From NCBI RefSeq assembly GCF_002160025.1, contig NZ_NFJU01000011.1, positions 29,017-93,016 on the forward strand: 64,000 bases of DNA, given 5' to 3'. Below are positions 16,626-24,670 of the stretch, one piece after another. The notes beneath the pieces are model-generated. The model was not told where the DNA came from. It did no database searches and was given only the letters and a program-made list of their open reading frames with translations. Position 1 is the first letter of the stretch. Every line of letters begins with the position of its first letter. This DNA comes from Anaeromassilibacillus sp. An200 (lineage in GTDB: Bacteria > Bacillota > Clostridia > Oscillospirales > Acutalibacteraceae). A program made the position numbers and the translations under genes.

Positions 16626-18167
16626 ATGAAAAAGCAAAAGGTATTTCCCCGCAGCGCCGGCGTCCTGATGCCTGTCTTCAGCCTCCCCTCCCCCTACGGC
16701 ATCGGTACCTTCGGCAAAGCTGCCTATGAGTTCATCGACTTTTTAAAGGATTCCGGCCAGACCTACTGGCAGGTGCTCCCCCTCGGCCCCACCAGCTACG
16801 GCGACAGTCCGTATCAAAGCTTTTCCGCCTTCGCCGGAAATCCGTATTTCATTGATCTGGACTTTCTGCTGGAAGAAGGCCTTTTGGAGCAGAGCGAGCT
16901 TGACGCGGTGGTATGGCAGGAGAATGAAAACGATATCGACTACGCCGGACTGTACGAAAAGCGCTTCCCCGTGCTCAAGCTGGCGTTTTCCCGCAGCAGC
17001 CACGCGGACACCGAGGCCTACCGCAATTTCTGCGGGGAAAACCAGGAATGGCTGGACAGCTACGCCCAGTATATGTCGCTGAAAATGCATTTCGGCGGCA
17101 AAAGCTGGCTGGAATGGCCTGAGCCGCTGCGCCGCCGGGATCCGAAAGCCCTGGAGGAAGCCCTCGCCGGATTGACGGAAGAAGTCTCGTTCTGGAAATT
17201 CTGCCAGTTCAAGTTCTTTGAGCAGTGGACCCGTCTGCGTGAATATGCGCACAAGCAGGGGATCGGCATCATCGGAGACATCCCGATTTACGCTGCCATG
17301 GACAGCGCGGACGCTTGGGCTGAGCCGGAGGTCTTTTATCTCGATGAAAACTGCCGCCCGATCGACGTCGCAGGCTGCCCGCCGGATGCTTTCTCCGCCA
17401 CCGGCCAGCTCTGGGGCAACCCACTGTACCGCTGGGACTATCAGGAAAAGACCGGCTTCGCCTGGTGGAAGCGCCGTCTGGCCGCCACCGCCCGTCTGTA
17501 TGACATTGTGCGGATCGATCATTTCCGCGGTCTGGTAGGCTATTATGCTATCCCGGCCGGAGACGCAACCGCAGAGAACGGCGAATGGCGCAAGGGACCG
17601 GGTCTGGCATTCTTCGAGGCGGTCCAGTCCAGTCTGGGCGGCACGCAATGGATCCTCGAGGATCTCGGCTACCTGACCCCGGACGTTCACCGCCTGCGCC
17701 AGCAGGTAGGCGCACCCGGCATGAAGGTGCTGCAATTTGCCTTTGACTCCCGTGAAGAGAGCGACTATCTGCCGCACAACTACGATGCCAACTGTGTGGT
17801 CTACACCGGAACACATGACAACGACACTATGGTGGGCTGGATGCACACCGCCCCGAAGGCCGATGTGCGCTTCTCCCGCAAATATCTGAATATCCGCCGC
17901 GCCGCCAAGGCAAGCTGGGAATATATCCGTGCTGCCTATCTGAGCGTTTCGGCACTGGCCGTGATCCCGCTCCAGGATTTCCTGGGGCTCGGAAGCGAGG
18001 CCCGCATCAACACCCCCTCCACGCTTGGGATGAACTGGCGCTGGCGTGTCTCCCCCGGCGCATGCACGCCGGAGCTCGCGGAGGAAATCCGCGACTTTAC
18101 CGCTCTGTATGGACGTATACCGCAGCCCCCGAAGCAGAAAAAAGCCGGTTCCAAAAAGCCGGACTGA
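16626..18167 (+). CDS. malQ: 4-alpha-glucanotransferase (amylomaltase), GH77
   Basis: 513 aa. Moves alpha-1,4-glucan segments between maltodextrins, releasing glucose and making longer chains for phosphorylase. Family markers: 'RSAGVLMPVFSLPSPYGIGTFG', 'YWQVLPLGPTSYGDSPYQSFSAFAGNPYFIDLD', the nucleophile Asp in 'YDIVRIDHFRGLVGYYAIP', acid/base Glu in 'WILEDLGYLTPDV', and 'YTGTHDNDTMVGW'. Length is normal for the short bacterial type. In operon with the LacI regulator and glycogen phosphorylase. Confidence 0.96.
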   Translation: MKKQKVFPRSAGVLMPVFSLPSPYGIGTFGKAAYEFIDFLKDSGQTYWQVLPLGPTSYGDSPYQSFSAFAGNPYFIDLDFLLEEGLLEQSELDAVVWQENENDIDYAGLYEKRFPVLKLAFSRSSHADTEAYRNFCGENQEWLDSYAQYMSLKMHFGGKSWLEWPEPLRRRDPKALEEALAGLTEEVSFWKFCQFKFFEQWTRLREYAHKQGIGIIGDIPIYAAMDSADAWAEPEVFYLDENCRPIDVAGCPPDAFSATGQLWGNPLYRWDYQEKTGFAWWKRRLAATARLYDIVRIDHFRGLVGYYAIPAGDATAENGEWRKGPGLAFFEAVQSSLGGTQWILEDLGYLTPDVHRLRQQVGAPGMKVLQFAFDSREESDYLPHNYDANCVVYTGTHDNDTMVGWMHTAPKADVRFSRKYLNIRRAAKASWEYIRAAYLSVSALAVIPLQDFLGLGSEARINTPSTLGMNWRWRVSPGACTPELAEEIRDFTALYGRIPQPPKQKKAGSKKPD

Positions 18168-18203
18168 GAAACAGTGAGGATAGAAAGACAGGAGGTTTTT
18201 ACC

Positions 18204-20546
18204 ATGAGTCGTTTTTCCGACAGCATTTCCCGCAAACTTCAGGATCAGGGGATTTCCTCCCCCGCCGCCGCTTCCGCCAAGGAGCTGTATGAAGCAGTAT
18301 CGTACGCCGCTATGTCTGAGCTGGCCGCAAAATGGGCAGCCCCCAAAAAAGCAAAGCGCGCCTGCTACCTCTCCGCGGAATTCCTGGTGGGCCGCCTGAT
18401 TTACAGTAACCTGCTGAATCTTGGTCTTTTGGACGAATGCAACCAGTATTTGCAGCAGAACGGTATTGACGCTACCGTTTTCGAGCAGATCGAGGACGAC
18501 GCTCTCGGCAACGGCGGTCTGGGCCGCCTGGCCGCGTGCTTCCTGGACTCCGCCGCCACACACAGCCTCCCGCTCGACGGATTTGGTCTGCGCTACCGTT
18601 ACGGCCTGTTCCAGCAGTATTTCGACAACGGCTTCCAGCGTGAACGCCCGGACGATTGGACGCGCTTCGGGGATCCGTGGAGCATCCGCCGCGAGTCGGA
18701 AGCTGTCAAGGTTTCCTTCGCGGATCAGGATGTAATGGCTGTTCCCTACGACATGCCGGTGATTGGCTACGGCGGAGAGTGCGTAAACACGCTGCGCCTG
18801 TGGCAGGCAGAGCCGGTCAAGGGCTTTGACTTCGACGCATTCAACAGCCAGAAATATGAGGAGGCTGTGCGGGAGCGCGATCGGGCCGAGATGATCACCG
18901 CCGTGCTGTATCCGAACGACGACACGGACGAGGGCAAGCGCCTGCGCCTGAAGCAGCAGTATTTCTTCTCCAGCGCCACCATGCAGACGCTGGTTTCCCG
19001 CTACGTCGAGCATCACGGCAATGACTTCTCGCACTTTGCGGCGGAATATGCCGTTCAGCTCAATGACACGCACCCTGTGGTCGCGATCCCCGAACTGCTC
19101 CGCCTTCTGTGCGGCGTGCACGGCCTGTCCTTTGAAAACGCCTTCGCCATTGCCTGCGATACCTTCGCCTACACCAACCACACCATCATGGCGGAAGCTC
19201 TCGAAAAATGGGATGTGCGTCTCTTCCTCTCCGTCATTCCGGAGGTGTACCCCTATGTCGTCATGGTGCAGAACCACCTGCGCCGTGAGCTGGATTCCAA
19301 GGGGATTCAGGGGAACGATCAGGGCATTTACAATATCATTTCTGATGGACGTATCCACATGGCACGCCTTGCCATCTACGCTTCCCATTCCACAAACGGC
19401 GTAGCGAAAATCCACACGGAGATTATCAAGAACGACGCCTTGCCGGAGTGGTACCGCCTGTATCCGGAGCGCTTCAACAACAAGACAAACGGCATCACGC
19501 AGCGCCGCTGGCTGGCCCTGTGCAACCGTGAACTGGCCGCTTTCGCCTCCGACCGTGTGGGAAAAGGCTGGCTCAAGGAGCTGACGGATCTCAAGGGTCT
19601 CGAAAAGTACGCCAACGACGTCAATTCCCTGCGTCAGCTTCAGGCCATCAAGAAGGAAAAGAAAAACCAGCTGGCCGCCTACGTCTGGAAGCATGATCAT
19701 TTCGCTCTGAACACCGATTTCATTTTTGACATTCAGGTCAAGCGCCTGCATGAGTACAAGCGCCAGCTGCTGAACGCCTTCTCCATCCTCGATATCTATT
19801 TCGGGCTCAAGGACGGCAGCATCAAGGACTTCCAGCCTACCACCTTCCTGTTTGGCGCAAAGGCGGCTCCCGGCTACTACCGTGCGAAGGGAATCATCAA
19901 GTTTATCAACGAGGTCGCGAAGCTGGTCAATTACGACGACGAAGTGAACCGCAAGATGCAGGTGCTCTTTGTGCAGGACTATAACGTTTCCTACGCAGAG
20001 AAGCTGATCCCCGCCGCGGACATTTCCGAGCAGATTTCCACCGCGGGCACGGAAGCCAGCGGTACCTCCAACATGAAATTCATGCTCAACGGCGCTGTGA
20101 CCCTCGGCACGCTCGACGGTGCGAACATCGAGATTGTCGACCGCGCAGGCCGCGAAAACAACTATATTTTCGGCGCGACGGTGGAAGAGATCAACGAGAA
20201 GAAATCTTCCTACAACCCGCGCAAGCTGTATGAGAGCGAGCCCCGCATCCGCCGCGTGGTTGACACGCTAGTGGACGGCACTCTTGACGACGGCGGCACC
20301 GGCATGTTCCGCGAGCTGTACGACGCTCTCCTCAAGGGCGCGAGCTGGCATCAGCCGGACCACTACTTCCTGCTGCTTGACTTCCTGCCCTACTGCGAAG
20401 CGCGCCTGCGCGCCAACCGCGACTATGCGGATCGCGACGCCTTTGCACGCAAGTGCCTGATGAACATTGCCAACGCGGGAGAATTCTCCAGCGACAGAAC
20501 CATCCGCCAATACGCCGACGAAATCTGGCATATCAAGGCGGAATAA
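18204..20546 (+). CDS. glgP: Glycogen/maltodextrin phosphorylase, GT35
   Basis: 780 aa. Phosphorolysis of alpha-1,4-glucans to glucose-1-phosphate, with PLP bound by Lys in 'EASGTSNMKFMLNGAVTLGTLDGANIEI'. Other family blocks: 'YLSAEFLVGRLIYSNLLNLG', 'DDALGNGGLGRLAACFLDS', 'VQLNDTHPVVAIPELLRLL' and 'DIQVKRLHEYKRQLLN'. Start at 18204 (MSRFSDSISRK) with AGGAGG 9 nt upstream; an earlier in-frame ATG is poorly placed. It takes the chains produced by MalQ; the ROK glucokinase further on would take the free glucose. Confidence 0.96.
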   Translation: MSRFSDSISRKLQDQGISSPAAASAKELYEAVSYAAMSELAAKWAAPKKAKRACYLSAEFLVGRLIYSNLLNLGLLDECNQYLQQNGIDATVFEQIEDDALGNGGLGRLAACFLDSAATHSLPLDGFGLRYRYGLFQQYFDNGFQRERPDDWTRFGDPWSIRRESEAVKVSFADQDVMAVPYDMPVIGYGGECVNTLRLWQAEPVKGFDFDAFNSQKYEEAVRERDRAEMITAVLYPNDDTDEGKRLRLKQQYFFSSATMQTLVSRYVEHHGNDFSHFAAEYAVQLNDTHPVVAIPELLRLLCGVHGLSFENAFAIACDTFAYTNHTIMAEALEKWDVRLFLSVIPEVYPYVVMVQNHLRRELDSKGIQGNDQGIYNIISDGRIHMARLAIYASHSTNGVAKIHTEIIKNDALPEWYRLYPERFNNKTNGITQRRWLALCNRELAAFASDRVGKGWLKELTDLKGLEKYANDVNSLRQLQAIKKEKKNQLAAYVWKHDHFALNTDFIFDIQVKRLHEYKRQLLNAFSILDIYFGLKDGSIKDFQPTTFLFGAKAAPGYYRAKGIIKFINEVAKLVNYDDEVNRKMQVLFVQDYNVSYAEKLIPAADISEQISTAGTEASGTSNMKFMLNGAVTLGTLDGANIEIVDRAGRENNYIFGATVEEINEKKSSYNPRKLYESEPRIRRVVDTLVDGTLDDGGTGMFRELYDALLKGASWHQPDHYFLLLDFLPYCEARLRANRDYADRDAFARKCLMNIANAGEFSSDRTIRQYADEIWHIKAE

Positions 20547-20570
20547 ACAGAATACGGTTTTCCGAGCAAA

Positions 20571-20603
20571 AAGGCTGCCGCACGATGATGCGGCAGCCTT
20601 TCT
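20571..20603 (+). terminator. Terminator after glgP
   Basis: Perfect 12-bp stem AAGGCTGCCGCA / TGCGGCAGCCTT with a 6-nt loop, followed by TCT. Confidence 0.8.
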
Positions 20604-20639
20604 GCTTCGAATTTTTTGCCAGGATGATAAAATCCGGAA

Positions 20640-20745
20640 AAAGTCGCTTCGCTCTTTTTCCTAGCTTTTTTGCGGCTTCGCGGGATCCTTATGGGGCTCT
20701 GCCCCAAACCCCGCAGCCTTTTGAAAAAGGCTGGCGAAAACTTCA
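20640..20745. repeat. Intergenic repeat-like element with nested palindromes
   Basis: The 317 bp between glgP and merR hold no gene. After the terminator comes a stretch of stacked inverted repeats: AAAAAG-nnn-GCTCTTTTT, a GGGGCTCTGCCCC palindrome (~20695-20707), GCGGGG...CCCCGC arms, and GCCTTTTGAAAAAGGC (20719-20734). The look is that of the small GC-rich intergenic repeats scattered through many Ruminococcaceae genomes. That is an inference; only one copy is in this window. Confidence 0.45.
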
Positions 20746-20820
20746 CGTTTGCACTTTTTCAGCATTGCATAATCTTTCACAGTTTTGGAGAAAAAGCTTT
20801 CTTTTTCCGGAAACCTGGAG

Positions 20821-20826
20821 TATACT
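20821..20826 (+). promoter_or_regulatory. -10 box of the merR promoter
   Basis: TATACT lies 38 nt before the merR ATG. MerR-family promoters usually have an over-long spacer; here no good -35 at 17 bp is present, and CTTTTT upstream is the only weak candidate. Confidence 0.45.
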
Positions 20827-20863
20827 ACAAGCAGAATACGCTTGAAAAGGAGCCTGACACACC

Positions 20864-21271
20864 ATGACGATCGCGGAAGTCAGCAAACGATACGATATCT
20901 CTCCCGATACGCTGCGCTACTATGAGCGGATCGGCCTGATCCCTCCTGTTCCCCGCAGCAAAAGCGGCATCCGGGATTATGGAGAGGAGTCGTGCAGCTG
21001 GATTGAACTGATGAAATGCATGCGTCAGGCAGGCGTGCAGATTGAAGCCCTGATTGAATATGTCGCCTTGTTTCAGCAGGGAGACTCCACGATCGCAGCC
21101 CGCAAAGCTTTGTTGGTGGAACAGCGGGAACAGCTGATCCAGCGGATGGAAAACATGCAGAAATCGTTGGATCGTCTCAACTACAAAATACAAAATTATG
21201 AAAAAAACATTGTCCCCGCCGAACAGCGCCTGCAGCGCTCCTCCTCTGCCGATCAGGCAGAAACGGCCTGA
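20864..21271 (+). CDS. MerR-family transcriptional regulator
   Basis: 135 aa. The N-terminal winged helix 'MTIAEVSKRYDISPDTLRYYERIGLIPPVPRSKSGIRDYGEE' is a clear MerR domain, followed by the long dimerisation helix ('IELMKCMRQAGVQIEALIEYVALFQQGDSTIAARKALLVEQREQL'). No cysteine pattern for metal sensing is present. It resembles the AdhR/aldehyde-responsive MerR group, but the signal is not identifiable. It stands alone, with its own promoter and a terminator. Confidence 0.88.
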   Translation: MTIAEVSKRYDISPDTLRYYERIGLIPPVPRSKSGIRDYGEESCSWIELMKCMRQAGVQIEALIEYVALFQQGDSTIAARKALLVEQREQLIQRMENMQKSLDRLNYKIQNYEKNIVPAEQRLQRSSSADQAETA

Positions 21272-21276
21272 TCGGC

Positions 21277-21325
21277 AAAACGCCTGTGGATACAGCAGAT
21301 TGTCTGCATCCACAGGCGTTTTTTA
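21277..21325. terminator. Bidirectional terminator between merR and the ABC-F gene
   Basis: AAAACGCCTGTGGAT (21277-21291) pairs with ATCCACAGGCGTTTT (21308-21322), and an inner GCAGA/TCTGC adds to the stem. A T-run is present in both directions between these convergent genes. Confidence 0.85.
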
Positions 21326-21347
21326 CAAGGCGTTTGAAAGAGATTGG

Positions 21348-22949
21348 TTATCCCTGTGCGACGGCTCCCGTCAGTTCCAGATATTCGTCGTAGGTGCAGG
21401 CGCGATCCACGCAGCCTTCCTCCTGAATATCAATCACCCGGTTGGCGATGGTCTGCACAAACTGATGGTCGTGCGAGGCAAAGAGCACAATCCCCTTGAA
21501 ATCGGATACGCCGTTGTTCACAGCGGTGATGGACTCCAAATCCAGATGGTTCGTCGGCTGATCAAAAATCAGGACATTCGAGCCGAACAGCATCATCCGC
21601 GACAGCATGCAGCGCACCTTTTCTCCACCGGAAAGCACCTTGACAGGCTTATAGACTTCGTCCCCACTGAACAGCATTTTTCCGAGGAAGCCCCGCAGAT
21701 ACGTCTCCGTGGTATCTTTTGAGGAATACTGTTCGAGCCATTGCAGGATGCTCAGATCGCAATCGTTGAAGTAAGGGGAATTGTCCTGCGGGAAATAAGA
21801 GCGCGACGTGGATACACCCCAGCGGAATGTTCCCTCGTCCGGCTCCAGTTCCTCCGCCAGAATTTTGAACAGCGTAGTATTGGCCAGCTCGTTTCCGACA
21901 AAGGCAATCTTGTCCCCCCGGTTCACGCGGAAGCTGACATGATTCAAAACCTTTACGCCGTCGACGGTTTTGGAGAGATTTTCCACCGTGAGGATTTCCT
22001 TGCCCGGCTCACGATCCATGGTGAAGCCGACGTACGGATACCGGCGGCTGGAAGCGGGCATCTCCTCCACGGTGATTTTGTCCAGCAGCCGTTTGCGGGA
22101 TGTAGCCTGCTTGGATTTGCTTCGGTTCGCGGAAAAGCGCTGGATGAAGTTTTGCAGCTCCTTGATCTTCTCCTCCGCCTTTCGGTTCTGGTCGCGCAGC
22201 ATCCTTTGGATCAGCTGGCTGGACTCATACCAGAAATCATAGTTGCCGACGTAGAGCTTGATCTTATTGTAATCGATGTCCACGATATGCGTGCAGACAT
22301 TGTTGAGGAAGTGGCGGTCATGGGAAACCACAATGACCGTGCCGGGGAAATCGGCAAGCCAGTCCTCCAGCCAGCTGATGGAACGCACATCGAGATCATT
22401 GGTGGGCTCGTCCAGAAGGATGATATCAGGCTGGCCGAACAAGGCGCGAGCCAACAGCACTTTCACCTTCTCCGCGCCGGTGAGGGACGACATGACCGAA
22501 TACAGCATCATATTATCCATGCCAAGCCCCTGCAAAAGGCGGCCCGCCTCCGTCTCGGCCTCCCAGCCATTGAGCTCCGCGAACTCCGCTTCCAGCTCGG
22601 CGGCGCGATCGCCATCCTCGTCGGAAAAGTCCTCCTTGGCATAAAGCGCGTCCTTCTCCTTGAGAACCTCGTACAGGCGCGGGTTCCCCATCAGGATGGT
22701 TTCAAAAACGGTATAGTCGTCATAGGCATGGTGGTCCTGCTTGAGCACGGACATACGCAGCTTGGGATCGATGCTGACCGTACCGCCCGACGGCTCCAGC
22801 TCACCGGAAAGAATGCGGAGGAACGTCGATTTTCCCGCCCCGTTCGCACCGATCACGCCGTAGCAGTTGCCTTCGGTAAACAAAAGATCCACATGGGAAA
22901 ACAAAGCCTGGCCGCTGAAGCTCAGGCTCAGATCAGAAACCGTAATCAT
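21348..22949 (-). CDS. ABC-F family ATPase, YkpA/YbiT type
   Basis: 533 aa with two ABC domains and no membrane segment, so a ribosome-associated ABC-F factor is likely. Domain 1 has Walker A 'GANGAGKS' (34-41), Walker B 'IILLDEPTNDLD' and 'VSHDRHFLNN'. The linker (about 240-315) is rich in Lys/Arg. Domain 2 has a degenerate Walker A ('FVGNELANTTLFKIL'), a good signature 'LSGGEKVRCMLS', and 'VLIFDQPTNHLDLES'. Loss of the Walker A lysine in domain 2 is normal for the YkpA/YbiT group as I remember it. The catalytic Glu replaced by Gln464 (codon CAG) is not. Family roles are in translation; no specific antibiotic role can be read from the sequence. Confidence 0.9.
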   Translation of the reverse strand: MITVSDLSLSFSGQALFSHVDLLFTEGNCYGVIGANGAGKSTFLRILSGELEPSGGTVSIDPKLRMSVLKQDHHAYDDYTVFETILMGNPRLYEVLKEKDALYAKEDFSDEDGDRAAELEAEFAELNGWEAETEAGRLLQGLGMDNMMLYSVMSSLTGAEKVKVLLARALFGQPDIILLDEPTNDLDVRSISWLEDWLADFPGTVIVVSHDRHFLNNVCTHIVDIDYNKIKLYVGNYDFWYESSQLIQRMLRDQNRKAEEKIKELQNFIQRFSANRSKSKQATSRKRLLDKITVEEMPASSRRYPYVGFTMDREPGKEILTVENLSKTVDGVKVLNHVSFRVNRGDKIAFVGNELANTTLFKILAEELEPDEGTFRWGVSTSRSYFPQDNSPYFNDCDLSILQWLEQYSSKDTTETYLRGFLGKMLFSGDEVYKPVKVLSGGEKVRCMLSRMMLFGSNVLIFDQPTNHLDLESITAVNNGVSDFKGIVLFASHDHQFVQTIANRVIDIQEEGCVDRACTYDEYLELTGAVAQG

Positions 22950-23039
22950 GTAAAAGCCCTCTCTTATCTGTCAATGATTCCAGTCTATTATAGCATGGAG
23001 CGTTCCCGTTTGGATATGGGGCAAGTTGAACGGGCTTTC

Positions 23040-23068
23040 TTGCGGGAAAGAACCGAAAATGGTAAAAT
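23040..23068 (+). promoter_or_regulatory. Promoter of the HD nucleotidase gene
   Basis: TTGCGG (23040-23045), 17-bp spacer, TAAAAT (23063-23068), 29 nt before the GTG start. Confidence 0.6.
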
Positions 23069-23097
23069 GGAGACAAAAGCGAAAGAGGGGATTTTGC

Positions 23098-23688
23098 GTG
23101 GAACAGACAAGGCTCACACGTCAAATGGCTTTTCTGGCAGAAGTGGACCGCATGAAAAGCATTTACCGGCACACGCTGCTGACGGATCGCTCCCGGCGGG
23201 AAACGGACGCAGAGCACTCCTGGCACTTCGCCCTGATGGCGATGCTTCTCTCGGAATATGCGGGAAAGGATGTGGACCCGAACCGCGTGATCCGCATGGC
23301 GCTTGTGCACGATCTGGTAGAGCTGTACGCCGGGGATACCTTCGCCTATGACAGCGAAGGGAAAAAGACACAGCATGAGCGAGAAGCTCAGGCAGCCGAT
23401 AAGCTCTTTTCCCTCCTTCCCGCCGATCAGGGGCAGGAGCTGCGGGCACTTTGGGAAGAATTTGACGCCAAGGAAACGCCCGACGCCCGTTTTGCCTGCG
23501 CGGTCGATCGGATTCAGCCTTTTCTGAACAACTGCCTGACGGAAGGCCACACCTGGAAAGAGGGCCATGTGACCAGTGCTCAGGTGCGGGAACGTCTCTC
23601 TGTGGTGCAGGACGCGATGCCCGCCGTCTGGCCGCTGGTCGATTCCATGCTTCGGGAGAGCGTGGAAAAAGGGTATTTGATGGAATGA
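23098..23688 (+). CDS. HD-domain 5'-nucleotidase-like protein (YfbR group)
   Basis: 196 aa. HD phosphohydrolase with 'LAEVDRMKSIYRHTLLTDRSRRETDAEHSWHFALMAMLL' (first His), 'IRMALVHDLVELYAGDTFAYD' (HD pair) and 'DRIQPFLNN'. This matches the YfbR/HDDC2 group, which removes phosphate from deoxynucleoside monophosphates. Start is GTG at 23098 with GAGGGG 8 nt upstream; earlier in-frame ATGs fall in or before the promoter. Monocistronic, with its own terminator. Confidence 0.85.
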   Translation: MEQTRLTRQMAFLAEVDRMKSIYRHTLLTDRSRRETDAEHSWHFALMAMLLSEYAGKDVDPNRVIRMALVHDLVELYAGDTFAYDSEGKKTQHEREAQAADKLFSLLPADQGQELRALWEEFDAKETPDARFACAVDRIQPFLNNCLTEGHTWKEGHVTSAQVRERLSVVQDAMPAVWPLVDSMLRESVEKGYLME

Positions 23689-23706
23689 GAGATCTTTAAA
23701 ACACAG

Positions 23707-23734
23707 AAACGGCATAGTCAAAGCTATGCCGTTT
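23707..23734 (+). terminator. Terminator after the HD nucleotidase gene
   Basis: Perfect 11-bp stem AAACGGCATAG / CTATGCCGTTT with a 6-nt loop. Confidence 0.8.
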
Positions 23735-23787
23735 CCTCAAAACAAATCTATGGGATTGTGCGGGGCCTCGCTGCGGCTCCGTTTTAT

Positions 23788-24633
23788 TTATGCCTTCCGC
23801 TTTTCCTTTTCATCCTTTGGCTCTTTCGTGAAAAAGAGTGAAATCACCACGCCGATCGCCAGTGTGGCAAGAGCCGCAAAGCCCTCTGGTGTGGGAAACG
23901 CAAAGGCCGCCTTCTGGAACAGGGAAAACAGCGACCCAAGTACAAGTCCAAGAATCGCAAAATAAGTGGCCTGCGGAAAACGACGCAGGAAATAATCCAC
24001 CAGTTTCGCGCCGAACAGAATTCCGATGGCCGCTCCCAGCCCCACAGGAATGAGCACCGGAATATTCAGCGTGCTCACCGCTGTGATGACGGAATCATAA
24101 ACGCCGAAAATGACCATCATCATGGAACCACTGATGCCGGGCAGGATCATGCAGACCGCCGCAATAATCCCGCAAAAGAAGAAACGAATCCCGGTGGGCA
24201 GATCCATCTCCGTGACAAGCCCTGCGCTCTCCCCTGCGTCTCCCGGAAGAAAGGCCAGCGCAGCCATAATGCCAAGCATCAGCACAAAGGGCCAAAACAC
24301 GCTTACACGGAAGCCTCCGTCCAGTGAACGGCGCAGCAGCATCGGCACCAGCCCGATGATCAGGCCGACAAAGAAGAAGTTGACCGCCATGGGAAAGTTC
24401 TCCAAGAGACATGTGATGACATGGCTGAATCCAAACAGACCCAGCCCCATGCCGAGCACAATCGGAATCAAATAGAGAATGCTCTTTTTGAATTGCTGCT
24501 TCAGCTTGCTGATGGAGCCGATCAGATCATCATAAATCTTGAGCAGCACCGCCACCGTACCGCCTGAAACGCCGGGGATTGCTTCCGCGATGCCGATGCA
24601 GGCCCCACAAATCAGGTTTTTCAAAAAATTCAT
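23788..24633 (-). CDS. DUF368 membrane protein, undecaprenyl-phosphate translocase (PopT) family
   Basis: 281 aa with about eight membrane segments. The internal duplication typical of DUF368 is plain: 'IAEAIPGVSGGTVAVLLKIYDDLI' near the N-terminus and 'CMILPGISGSMMMVIFGVYDSVI' in the second half. The family was recently assigned to flipping undecaprenyl phosphate back across the membrane for cell-wall precursor recycling. Start at 24633 (MNFLKNLICG) with AGGAGG 7 nt upstream. It follows the glycosyltransferase gene on the same strand, which fits a lipid-carrier role. Confidence 0.88.
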   Translation of the reverse strand: MNFLKNLICGACIGIAEAIPGVSGGTVAVLLKIYDDLIGSISKLKQQFKKSILYLIPIVLGMGLGLFGFSHVITCLLENFPMAVNFFFVGLIIGLVPMLLRRSLDGGFRVSVFWPFVLMLGIMAALAFLPGDAGESAGLVTEMDLPTGIRFFFCGIIAAVCMILPGISGSMMMVIFGVYDSVITAVSTLNIPVLIPVGLGAAIGILFGAKLVDYFLRRFPQATYFAILGLVLGSLFSLFQKAAFAFPTPEGFAALATLAIGVVISLFFTKEPKDEKEKRKA

Positions 24634-24670
24634 ATGGTTCCTCCTGAAGATCAATTTTATTTCATACCGC

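Noticed and set aside
16743..19751. Very long open frame on the minus strand opposite malQ and glgP
   Set aside because: It is antisense to two unmistakable enzymes, crosses their boundary, has no ribosome site and no recognisable motif. GC-rich codon use on the sense strand explains it.
21348..22949. Degenerate second Walker A of the ABC-F protein as a novelty
   Set aside because: The same loss occurs across the YkpA/YbiT group as I remember it, so only the Gln464 change was kept.
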